41,469 nucleotides of DNA, taken from the NCBI GenBank assembly GCA_947503105.1, contig CANNCM010000011.1:1-41469 (forward strand). Direction: 5' to 3'. The stretch is from an uncultured Flavobacteriaceae bacterium (GTDB lineage: Bacteria > Bacteroidota > Bacteroidia > Flavobacteriales > Flavobacteriaceae). Below, piece after piece: positions 25,920 to 34,793 of the stretch (positions are counted from its first letter, which is position 1; the number at the start of each line of letters is the position of its first letter). The position numbers and the translations under genes were made by a program. The notes under the pieces were generated by a model. That model made no database searches, was not told the origin of the DNA, and worked only from the letters and a program-made list of their open reading frames with translations.

Positions 25920-26639
25920 GTTAGTGCTAAAGTAGATAAAGCAGAAAATGAAATGAAAATTATTTTACATGGCACCTACCAAAATTCTATGATTAGTGCG
26001 GGTGTCACTCTTGGAAAAAGATTAATTAAAGAAACCAAGAAAACATTAAAAGAAATAGAAGTGTTGCTAGGCAAAAGTGATCCTATTTACATAGAAGCTA
26101 TGGATAAGGTGTTTAGTCAAGTTAATTTTCATGGAATATTACCCTTCAACATGCTCATTCAAAAAATCAATGAATCTGAATCAAATTTTTATTTATTACT
26201 TAAATGTGATTTGAGTATGGTCATTAGCCTTTATAACAGCGCTATACGTAATCTCTCTGGTTTAAATTTACCAATTAAAGAAACTTTAAAAAATAACAAA
26301 AAAGGAGTTGAAGACACTAACTCTCAAATCACGATCATCAAAACGAACCAAGCGAGACAAGCTAGACGCCAACAATACAATAGTAGTGATAATGGTCAAT
26401 GCTTTATTGCAACTGCAGCCTTAGGTAGTTATGATCATTCACAGGTAATAGAACTGCGTCATTTCCGTGATCAATGGATTTTAACCAAAAATTGGGGTGC
26501 AGGATTTGTCAAATGGTACTATCACTATGGTGCAATTGCAGCAAAGTTTATAGAAAAAAGTTTTACCTTGAGAAAATTAAGTTATGTATTAATAGTAAAA
26601 CCACTGGTGATTTTATCCAGGATAGTAAAAAATAAATAA
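25227..26639 (+). CDS. J-domain-like protein with CFI-box C-terminus, 470 aa
   Basis: It has the same N-terminal J-like region as the previous gene (no HPD), but starts with GTG at 25227-25229 where the paralogue has ATG. The middle helices are distantly similar. The C-terminus is a CFI-box domain (CFIATAALGSYDHSQV, then LRHFRDQWIL and FVKWYYHYGAIAAKFI), known from many bacterial proteins as a C-terminal module of unclear role. The tail is hydrophobic. It may be an alternative-output version of the neighbouring protein. Confidence 0.7.
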   Translation: MQLISNNPFRILGVKANASLSDRNQQANLIAQYLKIGQSAKLDLDITPPLEPLTRTKELIDLQASRIFSTEDKILHSLFWFVEANGIDKIALKHLTGSKDIHKALSDFEKGCRGFVVSPESYSAILNHSTLQIIAYKQHKDLDKLKSAIANKFDIITNKKTLAQIKDLVASDGINTDFQKILELTMPMVKELLSELVPSENTDKLLLDIFKSNTLIYPVLKNQVIEALLDKVSAKVDKAENEMKIILHGTYQNSMISAGVTLGKRLIKETKKTLKEIEVLLGKSDPIYIEAMDKVFSQVNFHGILPFNMLIQKINESESNFYLLLKCDLSMVISLYNSAIRNLSGLNLPIKETLKNNKKGVEDTNSQITIIKTNQARQARRQQYNSSDNGQCFIATAALGSYDHSQVIELRHFRDQWILTKNWGAGFVKWYYHYGAIAAKFIEKSFTLRKLSYVLIVKPLVILSRIVKNK

Positions 26640-26680
26640 ACAGAAAATTTTTAAATTAAATAAAGTCATAAACCAACAAT

Positions 26681-27742
26681 ATGAAAAAACTACTAATTTT
26701 TATAACACTAGCATTAACTGCTATCTCTACATATGCACAGATAAATACTAAATTAGATTCTCTGCATACTGTAATTAATAGTGAGGTAAACCAAACCAAA
26801 AGAGGTTTAGAGGAGCAAATAACTTTAATCAATACAGAGTTAAAAGCCAATAAAGAACAGCAACAGCAAGCGCTCAAAAGCCTTGAAGATAGCGCAAAAT
26901 CAATCATTGGAGATTCTCTTGGGGGTGTTAGAACGCAACTTAGTAACCTAGTAGAAAAAGAAGTTTCTGCCCTAAGCTCGCTTATAAAGGCTCAAAACAA
27001 AGAGATGGCCAAACTAAATGGCAACATTGTTAGTCTTAAAGACCAGCTGGATGGAAATCTCACCAAAATGAATTCTCAGTTAGACTCATTAGACTCAGGA
27101 CTTGGTGATGCCAACAAACAACTAGAAACAACTAAACTAAGCAGTGAACTTGCCAGACAAGACATCAAGGACAATGTATTATACCTACTGGGTGCAATTT
27201 GCATAATTCTAATTTTAATTATAGTTGTTTATTGGTTAACACATAAAAAACACTCAACAGCTCAAAATGAAATAGCAGATGCCAAAACACACCTGGAAGA
27301 ACAGATAAATACAGCCAACGCAGATTTTGCAGAAAAACTTCTAGAGGCTATGAATAAATTACCAAAACCAGGAGAAGCAGGTGACACTTCCAAAAACCCT
27401 GAAGATAACCATGGACTAATACTAGATTTTGCACAGCAAATAGCTACCATGGAGAATAATATCTGGCATTTATCAAAAGATGATGGAGTTAGAAAGAGAA
27501 TTGAAAGAGCCACAAAAAATATGCGAGAAACATTTAAAACCCTAGGATATGACATGCCAAAACTACTGGGCACGGAAGTCTCTGAGAATCAAATTATACA
27601 AATAAGAAAACGAAGGGAAGACACATCTATTGCTCTAGGGAAAAATATGATTATTAGAGTAGTGAAACCTTTGGTTCTTTTTAATGGAAAACCAATCTCT
27701 GGGCAACCTTTAGTAGATATCTTAGAAAACATAGAAAATTAA
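26681..27742 (+). CDS. Coiled-coil membrane protein, 353 aa
   Basis: A signal sequence (MKKLLIFITLALTAISTYAQ) leads into a long exported coiled coil (~20-165), a transmembrane helix (~167-190, LYLLGAICIILILIIVVYWL), and a cytoplasmic region with a second coiled coil and a conserved-looking C-terminus (KRIERATKNMRETFKTLGY). This arrangement could pass a signal from the periplasm to the Hsp70/kinase proteins encoded next. It lies 6 nt before the Hsp70 gene. The family is not recognised. Confidence 0.65.
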   Translation: MKKLLIFITLALTAISTYAQINTKLDSLHTVINSEVNQTKRGLEEQITLINTELKANKEQQQQALKSLEDSAKSIIGDSLGGVRTQLSNLVEKEVSALSSLIKAQNKEMAKLNGNIVSLKDQLDGNLTKMNSQLDSLDSGLGDANKQLETTKLSSELARQDIKDNVLYLLGAICIILILIIVVYWLTHKKHSTAQNEIADAKTHLEEQINTANADFAEKLLEAMNKLPKPGEAGDTSKNPEDNHGLILDFAQQIATMENNIWHLSKDDGVRKRIERATKNMRETFKTLGYDMPKLLGTEVSENQIIQIRKRREDTSIALGKNMIIRVVKPLVLFNGKPISGQPLVDILENIEN

Positions 27743-27748
27743 TAAAAT

Positions 27749-30208
27749 ATGGGAAGAATAAAAATTGATTACGGAATAGATTTAGGAACAACAAACTCTG
27801 CACTATCTCGCATGGAAAATGGAGAGGTAGTAACAATTGAAATTGATCAAAGTAGGATTGTACCATCATGTGTTAAAATAGACAAAAGGGGAAGAATTAG
27901 AGTTGGTTTACAGGCCTTTAACAAAAAGGCACATTTTATAGAATTTAAAAGGGATATGGGTGTAAATATTGATTACGATACCTTAGATGGTAATAAGACC
28001 AACCCAGAAAAACTTTCTGCGGAGTTACTTAAAAAACTCGCCTCAGAGATAACAGACGAGGTGTTCAAATCTGTGGTTATAACTGTTCCAGCTGCTTTTA
28101 AATTACCACAAGTTTCTGCTACAAAAAGAGCAGCAGAACTTGCCGGTTTTGAGCAGGTTGAGATATTACAAGAACCAGTAGCAGCAGCCTTTAATTATGG
28201 ATTAAGAAATAAGATTAAAGACGGGAAATTTGTTGTTTTTGATTTTGGAGGAGGAACCTTTGATGCAGCGCTTGTAACGGCAACGGGCGGTGTGATGGAA
28301 GTAAAATCTAGTGAAGGGGATAATAATCTTGGAGGGGGAGACATTGACCGTGCAATAATACATGGTTTATTATTACCATATCTGAAAGAAAATTATTCTT
28401 TTAATGAGCTTGATTTGAAAGATTTAAAATTTTTCGCAGAGGAACTAAAAAAGCAACTAGGAAAGTCAGAAGAATATGATCTTTTAACTGAAATAGGTGA
28501 ATTACCTGAAGATGATGAAGGTGAAGAGATGGAAATAGAATTAACTGTTACAAGAGAACAAATAAATAAGCTAGCGAGGCCACTATTTCAAAGGGCAATA
28601 GACAAGACAAAACTTCTACTTAAAAACAATGGTTTATCCACTTCAGATTTATATGCATTAGTTTTAGTTGGAGGTCCAACTCAAATGCCAATCCTGCGTG
28701 AGATGATAGAAGAGCAACTCATGAAGCCAGACATTTCTGTAAACGCAATGACAGGAATTGCAGAAGGGGCTGCCCTTTATGCAAGTACCATGCAAAATAA
28801 TGTAAAAAAACATGGTACAGGAGCTAATGATGAAGCTAGTAGCAATGAGCCTGCCATAAAACTTGAGGTTGACTTTATCTCAACTTCCAACCTTACAAAA
28901 GAGCCTGTTTCGGTTTTATTAAAAGATTCGAACGAGTCTTTATTTGCTGAAATTACAAGAGAGGATGGATCAAAAACTGACAAAGCGGCCTTGGATGCTG
29001 TATTTATGGTAGATATTGATCAGGAAAAACCCAATAATTTCACGATTAACGTTTTTAATGATAAAAACGATCGTATAATCTGTTCTCCAAATAAATTTAC
29101 AATATTGCCTGGAGTAGCCGTTAGTGGTGGATCTCCTCTACCCCATAATATTGGAATGGATTACCAGGCAAAAAACGGAAAAACTCTATATACTGCTTTC
29201 CGAGGACTTGAAAAAGACAAACCTATGCCAGCGGTAGGTAAAACAACAATAGAGCTTTTTACCCAGAATCAGTTAAGACCTGGCAACACAGATGATAAAT
29301 TAGTTATCTCTATTTTTCAAGCTGAGGGAAGGGCTGAGGGCTCAAGGAGTTTAGTAAATTCTCGAATTGGACAGATAGAAATTGATGGTGGCGATGTCCC
29401 ACAATTGGTACCAGAAAACACAGAGGTTAAATTTACATTGAGTATAAATATATCTCAAGAGATGACACTAGAAGCTGAGTTTCCAACACTAGATTTTGAG
29501 ATTGAGAAAAAAATGATATTTAAACCAGTTGAAGAAGCTAGTCAAAAGCAACTAGATGAACTGGCTCAAGAGGCTGACAAGCTTATTGAAAGGTTGGAGA
29601 GTAGCGATCAACCCCCAGCAGATTTACCGAGATTAAAAGAGAAGAGTACGAGCATCAAAAAAACTCTTGAGCAAGATGGATCTGCTGAGCAGGCTTTTGG
29701 ACTTCTAAGAGAATTAATTCTTGAACTAGATCTTGCTGAAGCTGCACTAGCCTGGCCTGAACTAGTACAAGATATAAATGAATCCTTCAAAAACCTAGAA
29801 GACATGGTTAGAGAATGTGTAAATAATACATTGGATGGATACCAAAAAGATCAAAGCGATTTGGAGTACCTAAAAACATCTAAAGACTCTGTGCTTGACT
29901 CTAAAAATGTTGAGCGTGGTAAAGAAGTTTTAGATAAAATAAGAGACAAAGTATGGAATATAACAGATAGGCACGCTGGTAAAGAAAGACGCATTGCTTG
30001 GATACGAGAATTTAATGCCACATTTGGTAGTATAGAATGGACAAACCAAGCACAGGCCCGTACAGCAGTAGATCGCGGAATGCAAATGGTTAACTCAGGT
30101 GCATCCTTTGATCAATTAAACCAACAGGTTCAGAAAATAGTTGGTTTTATGAAAGATAGAGGTAATACTCCAGGTCCTGGTCCAAAAGGCGGTGTTGGTG
30201 AACGTTAA
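27749..30208 (+). CDS. Divergent Hsp70 (DnaK-like) chaperone, 819 aa
   Basis: The ATPase domain (1-~365) has phosphate 1 IDYGIDLGTTNS (6-17), phosphate 2 VFDFGGGTFDAAL (~163-175) and the adenosine motif LVGGPTQMP. The region after ~380 departs from DnaK: a beta-rich domain (~385-600), a long helical tail (~605-790), and a Gly/Pro end (TPGPGPKGG) in place of the EEVD-type end or acidic tail. At 819 residues it is about 180 longer than housekeeping DnaK. Placed between a membrane protein and a kinase-AAA+ fusion, it is likely a dedicated chaperone of this system. Confidence 0.9.
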   Translation: MGRIKIDYGIDLGTTNSALSRMENGEVVTIEIDQSRIVPSCVKIDKRGRIRVGLQAFNKKAHFIEFKRDMGVNIDYDTLDGNKTNPEKLSAELLKKLASEITDEVFKSVVITVPAAFKLPQVSATKRAAELAGFEQVEILQEPVAAAFNYGLRNKIKDGKFVVFDFGGGTFDAALVTATGGVMEVKSSEGDNNLGGGDIDRAIIHGLLLPYLKENYSFNELDLKDLKFFAEELKKQLGKSEEYDLLTEIGELPEDDEGEEMEIELTVTREQINKLARPLFQRAIDKTKLLLKNNGLSTSDLYALVLVGGPTQMPILREMIEEQLMKPDISVNAMTGIAEGAALYASTMQNNVKKHGTGANDEASSNEPAIKLEVDFISTSNLTKEPVSVLLKDSNESLFAEITREDGSKTDKAALDAVFMVDIDQEKPNNFTINVFNDKNDRIICSPNKFTILPGVAVSGGSPLPHNIGMDYQAKNGKTLYTAFRGLEKDKPMPAVGKTTIELFTQNQLRPGNTDDKLVISIFQAEGRAEGSRSLVNSRIGQIEIDGGDVPQLVPENTEVKFTLSINISQEMTLEAEFPTLDFEIEKKMIFKPVEEASQKQLDELAQEADKLIERLESSDQPPADLPRLKEKSTSIKKTLEQDGSAEQAFGLLRELILELDLAEAALAWPELVQDINESFKNLEDMVRECVNNTLDGYQKDQSDLEYLKTSKDSVLDSKNVERGKEVLDKIRDKVWNITDRHAGKERRIAWIREFNATFGSIEWTNQAQARTAVDRGMQMVNSGASFDQLNQQVQKIVGFMKDRGNTPGPGPKGGVGER

Positions 30209-30218
30209 TACATAAGAA

Positions 30219-32099
30219 ATGAATTATTTCAATAAAAAAGATATCATTGATAATAAGTATGAAATATTATTTTTTATACATCAAACTACCTATGGTTGGA
30301 GCTACCGCGTAAAAGGTAAAGAAGATGGTAAGATATATATGCTAAAGGTTTACCAAAAGAACAAGTTGCTTTCGCACCATTTCACTGAAGATGGAGACTT
30401 ACTTGAGGCTAGTATTCATAAAGGATTAGACCATCCAAATCTCTCAAGATATGTAGAACACAAAACCATTACTAAAAATGGTGTTGAACTTATCTATTAT
30501 GTTGTAGGGTTTATTAGTGGTGAAACCCTGCAAGATAGAATTGATCGAGAGGGAACACCAAACAATGCTTTTGCAGTAGGATTTTTCTCTGGAGTTATGG
30601 ATGCTGTAAGTTACTTGCACTCAAGAGATGTACCAGTTCTACATTGTGATATAACTCCACAGAATATTATGATGGACCTCTCTGAAAATGTTATGAAACC
30701 AGTTCTTTTTGATTTCGGACTTGCACGATATGGGGGTACTAAGGGTACTTTTTTTAATAGAACACAACCCTCATTGTATTACTGTGCGCCAGAAACGCTT
30801 AATGATTTCTCGATTGTTGAGAGTGATGTTTTCTCTTTAGGAGCTTTGTTATATTGTCTTTTGTATGGAACATTTCCCTGGCACGGTGAAATTACTAATT
30901 CTAACATGGAGTCAGAGACCTTCATAACAGATCTACTAAACTCTAGAAATAAAAAATTGAAATTTAATGTTATTGAAAATGTTGACGATCATATTAAATT
31001 AACAATCATTAAAAGTTTACTTCCAAAAGCAAATACACGCTTTAAAAGTGTTGATGAGTTCAAAAACACTCTTAGCAAAGAAATGGTAGTTTCAGAAAAT
31101 GAGGTAAAAACACAGGAACGACTTCAGGTAGTAAAAAGAACACCTGGGCTTGGTTTTAAAAAGATAGCTGGAATGGATACCATTAAATCTATGATAAAGC
31201 AAGATGTTATTGACCCCCTACTACATCCCGAAAAAAATGAAGAATATGGTATAGAGCCGCCTAACGGTGTGCTTTTTTATGGTCCTCCAGGATGTGGTAA
31301 AACATTTTTTGCAGAATGTTTGGCTGATGAAGTAGGGTTTAATTTTATGAAAGTTAAACCCTCTGATGTAGGTTCCAAATATGTACATGGAGGTCAGGAA
31401 AAAATAATGCAGTTGTTTAAAGAAGCTAAGGAAAATGCTCCAACTATATTGTTTTTGGATGAAATGGATGCAATGATACCAAGCAGAGATGGGTCTGCTG
31501 GGCATCATTATGAATCTGAGGTTAATGAGTGGTTGGTGCAAATAAATAATTGTTCTCAAAACGAGGTTTTTATAATTGGAGCAACCAACAGGCTAAATAA
31601 AATAGATACCGCTGTTCTTCGCTCTGGAAGGTTTGATCGTAAAATTCATATACCGATACCAGATTTAGAGTGTAGAAAAGCATTATTTAAACTTGAACTT
31701 AACAAAAGACAAAAGGTATTAGATGAAAACCTTGACTACGAGCATATTGCCAAGGAAACAGACGGTTTTGTTTGTAGCGATGTTTCTTTGATAGTCAATG
31801 ATGCAGCTAGACTAGCAGCACAAAATCAATTAAAAATAAGCAATAAAATAATCCTTGAAATTATTGGAAAGACTAATGCATCGGTAAGTGAAGATGAGGT
31901 CAAAGAATATAATAATGAAAAACAGGAGGAAGTTGAAAGAACACCTATTGGCTTTAGAAGACATTCAATTGTAAAGAAAGAAAACGCAAACGAAAAAATA
32001 ATTGCCTTAGAGAAAGAAATGAAAGAAGCCGCAGATAATCAAGATTATAATCTTGCTGCAAACATAAAAACACAGATTGATAAATTAAAAACAAATTGA
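30219..32099 (+). CDS. Ser/Thr kinase fused to AAA+ ATPase with UVR motif, 626 aa
   Basis: The kinase domain (~12-285) keeps K43 (YMLKVYQ), the catalytic loop HCDITPQN (142-149) and DFG (165-167), but its Gly-rich loop is degenerate (IHQTTYGWSY). A classic FtsH/VCP-like AAA+ domain follows: Walker A GPPGCGKT (355-362), Walker B LFLDEMD (~411-417), sensor ATNR (~454) and arginine-finger region SGRFDRK (~469-475). The end (~596-625, LEKEMKEAADNQDYNLAANI) fits a UVR protein-interaction motif. It starts 10 nt after Hsp70. Probably phosphorylation coupled to remodelling or unfolding of a client. Confidence 0.9.
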   Translation: MNYFNKKDIIDNKYEILFFIHQTTYGWSYRVKGKEDGKIYMLKVYQKNKLLSHHFTEDGDLLEASIHKGLDHPNLSRYVEHKTITKNGVELIYYVVGFISGETLQDRIDREGTPNNAFAVGFFSGVMDAVSYLHSRDVPVLHCDITPQNIMMDLSENVMKPVLFDFGLARYGGTKGTFFNRTQPSLYYCAPETLNDFSIVESDVFSLGALLYCLLYGTFPWHGEITNSNMESETFITDLLNSRNKKLKFNVIENVDDHIKLTIIKSLLPKANTRFKSVDEFKNTLSKEMVVSENEVKTQERLQVVKRTPGLGFKKIAGMDTIKSMIKQDVIDPLLHPEKNEEYGIEPPNGVLFYGPPGCGKTFFAECLADEVGFNFMKVKPSDVGSKYVHGGQEKIMQLFKEAKENAPTILFLDEMDAMIPSRDGSAGHHYESEVNEWLVQINNCSQNEVFIIGATNRLNKIDTAVLRSGRFDRKIHIPIPDLECRKALFKLELNKRQKVLDENLDYEHIAKETDGFVCSDVSLIVNDAARLAAQNQLKISNKIILEIIGKTNASVSEDEVKEYNNEKQEEVERTPIGFRRHSIVKKENANEKIIALEKEMKEAADNQDYNLAANIKTQIDKLKTN

Positions 32100-32101
32100 T
32101 T

Positions 32102-32509
32102 ATGGAACCAAAAAAATTTACAGAGGTCTTATTAGAAATAGCTTTTGTGTCTATGGTATGTGATGGAGATATAGCTCCAGAGGAGGAAGAATATCTTCGG
32201 AAGATTGAAAAAAGTGATTTTTATTTAAAGGAGTTTGACATGTCATCAAAATTAGACACACTTATATCTGATTGGCAATTGCATGGATTAAATCTTTGTG
32301 ATATTGTATTAAATTCTGCATATAAACTAGAGCTTACTGAAAGTCAAAAAATTATAATTATGGATTTTGCAATAGGCATAACTAGGGCAGATGGAAATAT
32401 GCAGCAAAGTGAAATAAACTTTATTAATACACTAATGCGAAACATCAAGTTTCCAGCAAATATTATTGAATCAAGATATGGAAATTGGTCTATAATTCAG
32501 GCTAAATGA
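32102..32509 (+). CDS. TerB-like protein, 135 aa
   Basis: ATG 32102 lies two bases after the kinase stop (a TTG at 32096 is also possible but less likely). The all-helical protein has FVSMVCDGDIAPEEEEYL and later AIGITRADGNMQQSEINFI, two copies of the acidic D-G-x-I/M-x3-E motif typical of the TerB/tellurite-resistance fold, which binds metal. TerB proteins often accompany AAA+ and chaperone systems in stress and conflict loci. The last codons overlap an open extension of the minus-strand gene downstream. Confidence 0.75.
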   Translation: MEPKKFTEVLLEIAFVSMVCDGDIAPEEEEYLRKIEKSDFYLKEFDMSSKLDTLISDWQLHGLNLCDIVLNSAYKLELTESQKIIIMDFAIGITRADGNMQQSEINFINTLMRNIKFPANIIESRYGNWSIIQAK

Positions 32510-32649
32510 TAAATTTTCATTGATTTAAATGCTTCATTCTTATTCTTTGGCTTGGGACTGAAATTGCCATTTGTGTCAGTGAAAGGAGAACCGTCAGGAC
32601 TATTGGTGCTTTTATTTAATGCTCCTCTATTGGTCACGGAATAATTATT
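32497..32649 (-). other. In-frame open extension after the stop of the 32650 gene
   Basis: Directly after the TAG at 32650-32652 the same minus-strand frame stays open for 50 codons to TGA 32497-32499. It reads NNYSVTNRGALNKSTNSPDG, then SPFTDTNGNFSPKPKNKN and EAFKSMKIYHLA. The composition looks like real protein. It overlaps the last 13 bases of the TerB gene. It may be a lost C-terminus, or the tail of an unrelated decayed gene. Confidence 0.4.
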
Positions 32650-33213
32650 CTAATCACAATATACTTCTAAATAGTTATCGTAAACATCAACATAAAATTG
32701 CATAGATTTAGCACCAATTTCGAATTTATGTTGCATACATATATCTTTAGCCCATTTAAACCTATTAAGGCTTTCAATTGCTCCTTTTCTTTGTAAATTA
32801 AATTTTTCTTTTAATTGATTACATTCATTTTTTAAATGGGTATCCATATCTAATCCAAATCCAGTAAGAAGTTGTATGTTATTCAATAGACTAACCATGG
32901 TATTCAATTTGTTATCGATTAGTTTAGAAATTACTTTTTTTCGATTATTCTTAAAAATACTAAATAAGCTAAATGTAGATTTATCCTTATTCAACTCTTC
33001 CTCAAAACCAAATGTTTTCGAATATTTATCAAAAATTAAAGTCCTTTTGTTTTTTAGGCTTTTAATAAATTGATTGTATGTGGCTGGAAAGTGCTTGGCA
33101 GTCGTAAGGCTGATCATTAAGATTATAGAATCTGAAGTTTCTGAATTTCTATCAAGCATAGATATTAAATCTTCTACACTCTCATTTCCATTAATAGATT
33201 CTCCTTTACTCAT
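32650..33213 (-). CDS. Hypothetical cytoplasmic helical protein, 187 aa
   Basis: From ATG 33211-33213 to TAG 32650-32652, with no signal peptide. Charged and mainly helical with a Lys/Asn-rich centre; ends YVDVYDNYLEVYCD. Not recognised. The frame continues open beyond the TAG for another 50 codons, so the protein may originally have been about 238 residues. It faces the TerB gene tail to tail. Confidence 0.5.
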   Translation of the reverse strand: MSKGESINGNESVEDLISMLDRNSETSDSIILMISLTTAKHFPATYNQFIKSLKNKRTLIFDKYSKTFGFEEELNKDKSTFSLFSIFKNNRKKVISKLIDNKLNTMVSLLNNIQLLTGFGLDMDTHLKNECNQLKEKFNLQRKGAIESLNRFKWAKDICMQHKFEIGAKSMQFYVDVYDNYLEVYCD

Positions 33214-33299
33214 ATCTCGAAATAATAATTAATTTATTTTTTTGTTACCTTAACAAAAAAAATGCTCTGGCCAATGATCCAATTAGAAAATATAGTTTT

Positions 33300-34286
33300 T
33301 CAATTTCCGCTTCCCCAAATAGGGCCTCCGTTGTTACCAAAACCAGAAGTTATATAATATCCATTATCTTTAGCTATTGTTGTTGCTCCGTCTTCTAGTA
33401 TTGAATTTCCACAATTAAGAAAGTCAACACACATGGTGGTTGAAAAATTATATCTCAAGGCTTTTAGAAGAATACTTTCGGTATTTTTTTGTCCAAGTCT
33501 TATATAAAATGGATAATTTCTTGCAATTGTTCTTGTTCCATTGCTTGTAATAGCAGAGGTTAACGCATTGAGAGCATCAGGGTGATATTGAATCATTTTA
33601 ACCAATACGTCCCCTGCAGCAAATCTTCGATTTCTATCACTACCTCTCATTTCTCTTTTCATTCTAGAAATAACGGGTTCCCCAATTCTAGCTAATAATT
33701 CGACTGAATTGTCATCATTTGTCATGTTGGAAACCAAATAATCATGTAATTCTTCATCAAAAAGTTTCAAAACTTCCAGAATACGATCATCTTTATCAGA
33801 TTTCCAAATATCAATTAATGCTAGCATTCCGTTCCTGTTGTGCTTTAATGCTGACTTGACAAGAATATTCCTAGACTGTTTTTTGTTATAATCAATGGTT
33901 AAACCATATGAAATTAATTTCAATTTTTCATTATTTCCTAAATTATGATCAGGATTTGGATCAGTTATGAAAAGTAAACAATCTTCTATTCTTGGATTAT
34001 CAATTTTTAAGTATCTGTAAATAATATCTTCCAAACCCCATATGATTCTATTTCGCCTGATTTTAGCTATTAAATCTATTGTACCATCATCATTTACAAT
34101 ATCTCTTGGATAGTAACTCAACAAAAGTTTGGATGATTTTACATTGACAGAATCGGCAAGAGAATAAGCTATCTCTTTTATATCTTCTCTATTTTGAGTA
34201 GAAATTAAGCTCTTTACCTGTTCTTCTATTGTAGGTGGTCTACACGAAAAAGTTAATAAAATTAAAAAAATAAATATCTTTTTCAT
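33300..34286 (-). CDS. HEAT-repeat-like lipoprotein, 328 aa
   Basis: The lipoprotein signal MKKIFIFLILLTFSC has its lipobox cysteine at residue 15. The mature part is made of short helical pairs (for example SVELLARIGEPVISRMKREM and NRRFAAGDVLVKMIQYHPDA) resembling HEAT-type repeats. The end is Gly-rich (SGFGNNGGPIWGSGN). Probably an envelope protein-binding scaffold. It is divergent from the zinc-ribbon gene pair. Confidence 0.6.
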   Translation of the reverse strand: MKKIFIFLILLTFSCRPPTIEEQVKSLISTQNREDIKEIAYSLADSVNVKSSKLLLSYYPRDIVNDDGTIDLIAKIRRNRIIWGLEDIIYRYLKIDNPRIEDCLLFITDPNPDHNLGNNEKLKLISYGLTIDYNKKQSRNILVKSALKHNRNGMLALIDIWKSDKDDRILEVLKLFDEELHDYLVSNMTNDDNSVELLARIGEPVISRMKREMRGSDRNRRFAAGDVLVKMIQYHPDALNALTSAITSNGTRTIARNYPFYIRLGQKNTESILLKALRYNFSTTMCVDFLNCGNSILEDGATTIAKDNGYYITSGFGNNGGPIWGSGN

Positions 34287-34535
34287 TAGTTATTGGTTTA
34301 TGACATCTAATTTAAAAAAAATATTTAAAAATATTAGTCCAATTTTAATACATCTAAAAGATATTTTTATTTTTACAAAGTTATATTAAATTATAATTTT
34401 ATTCTCTCTGTAAGAGAAAATCACAAACATATTCTTTGTTAAACCGAAATTAGGTGAATTATAGGAAGAATCGACAAATAAAGTTGAAAAAACTTCAAGA
34501 TTTGTCAGAAATCTAATTTACTCTCTTAAAGAAAA

Positions 34536-34793
34536 ATGAAAATAAACCCATCAACTAAAGAAATATTTACTGATACCGGAACGTTTGTGAAACGTTTACA
34601 CTGTCCTATTAGCATGATGTGGAAGGATATTATGGAAAATGGTTCAAACACCAGAGCATGTTCTCATTGTGATAAAACAATATATGATACAGAACATCTA
34701 ATTGATGCAGAAATAGAACATTTGTTAGTAAAAGACCCACAAGCATGCTTAAAGATAAGTCTTGACCAAGATAACGTTAAAATAGTCCATTAA
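34536..34793 (+). CDS. Small zinc-ribbon-like protein, 85 aa
   Basis: The pattern LHCPISMMW ... RACSHCDKTIYDTEHL ... ACLKI places single cysteines around a CxxC, in the order seen in short Bacteroidota proteins with a C...C..C.K.V.D...(M/L) core. It probably binds one metal ion. Its stop overlaps the next start (TAATG at 34791-34795), so translation is coupled. Function unknown. Confidence 0.6.
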   Translation: MKINPSTKEIFTDTGTFVKRLHCPISMMWKDIMENGSNTRACSHCDKTIYDTEHLIDAEIEHLLVKDPQACLKISLDQDNVKIVH

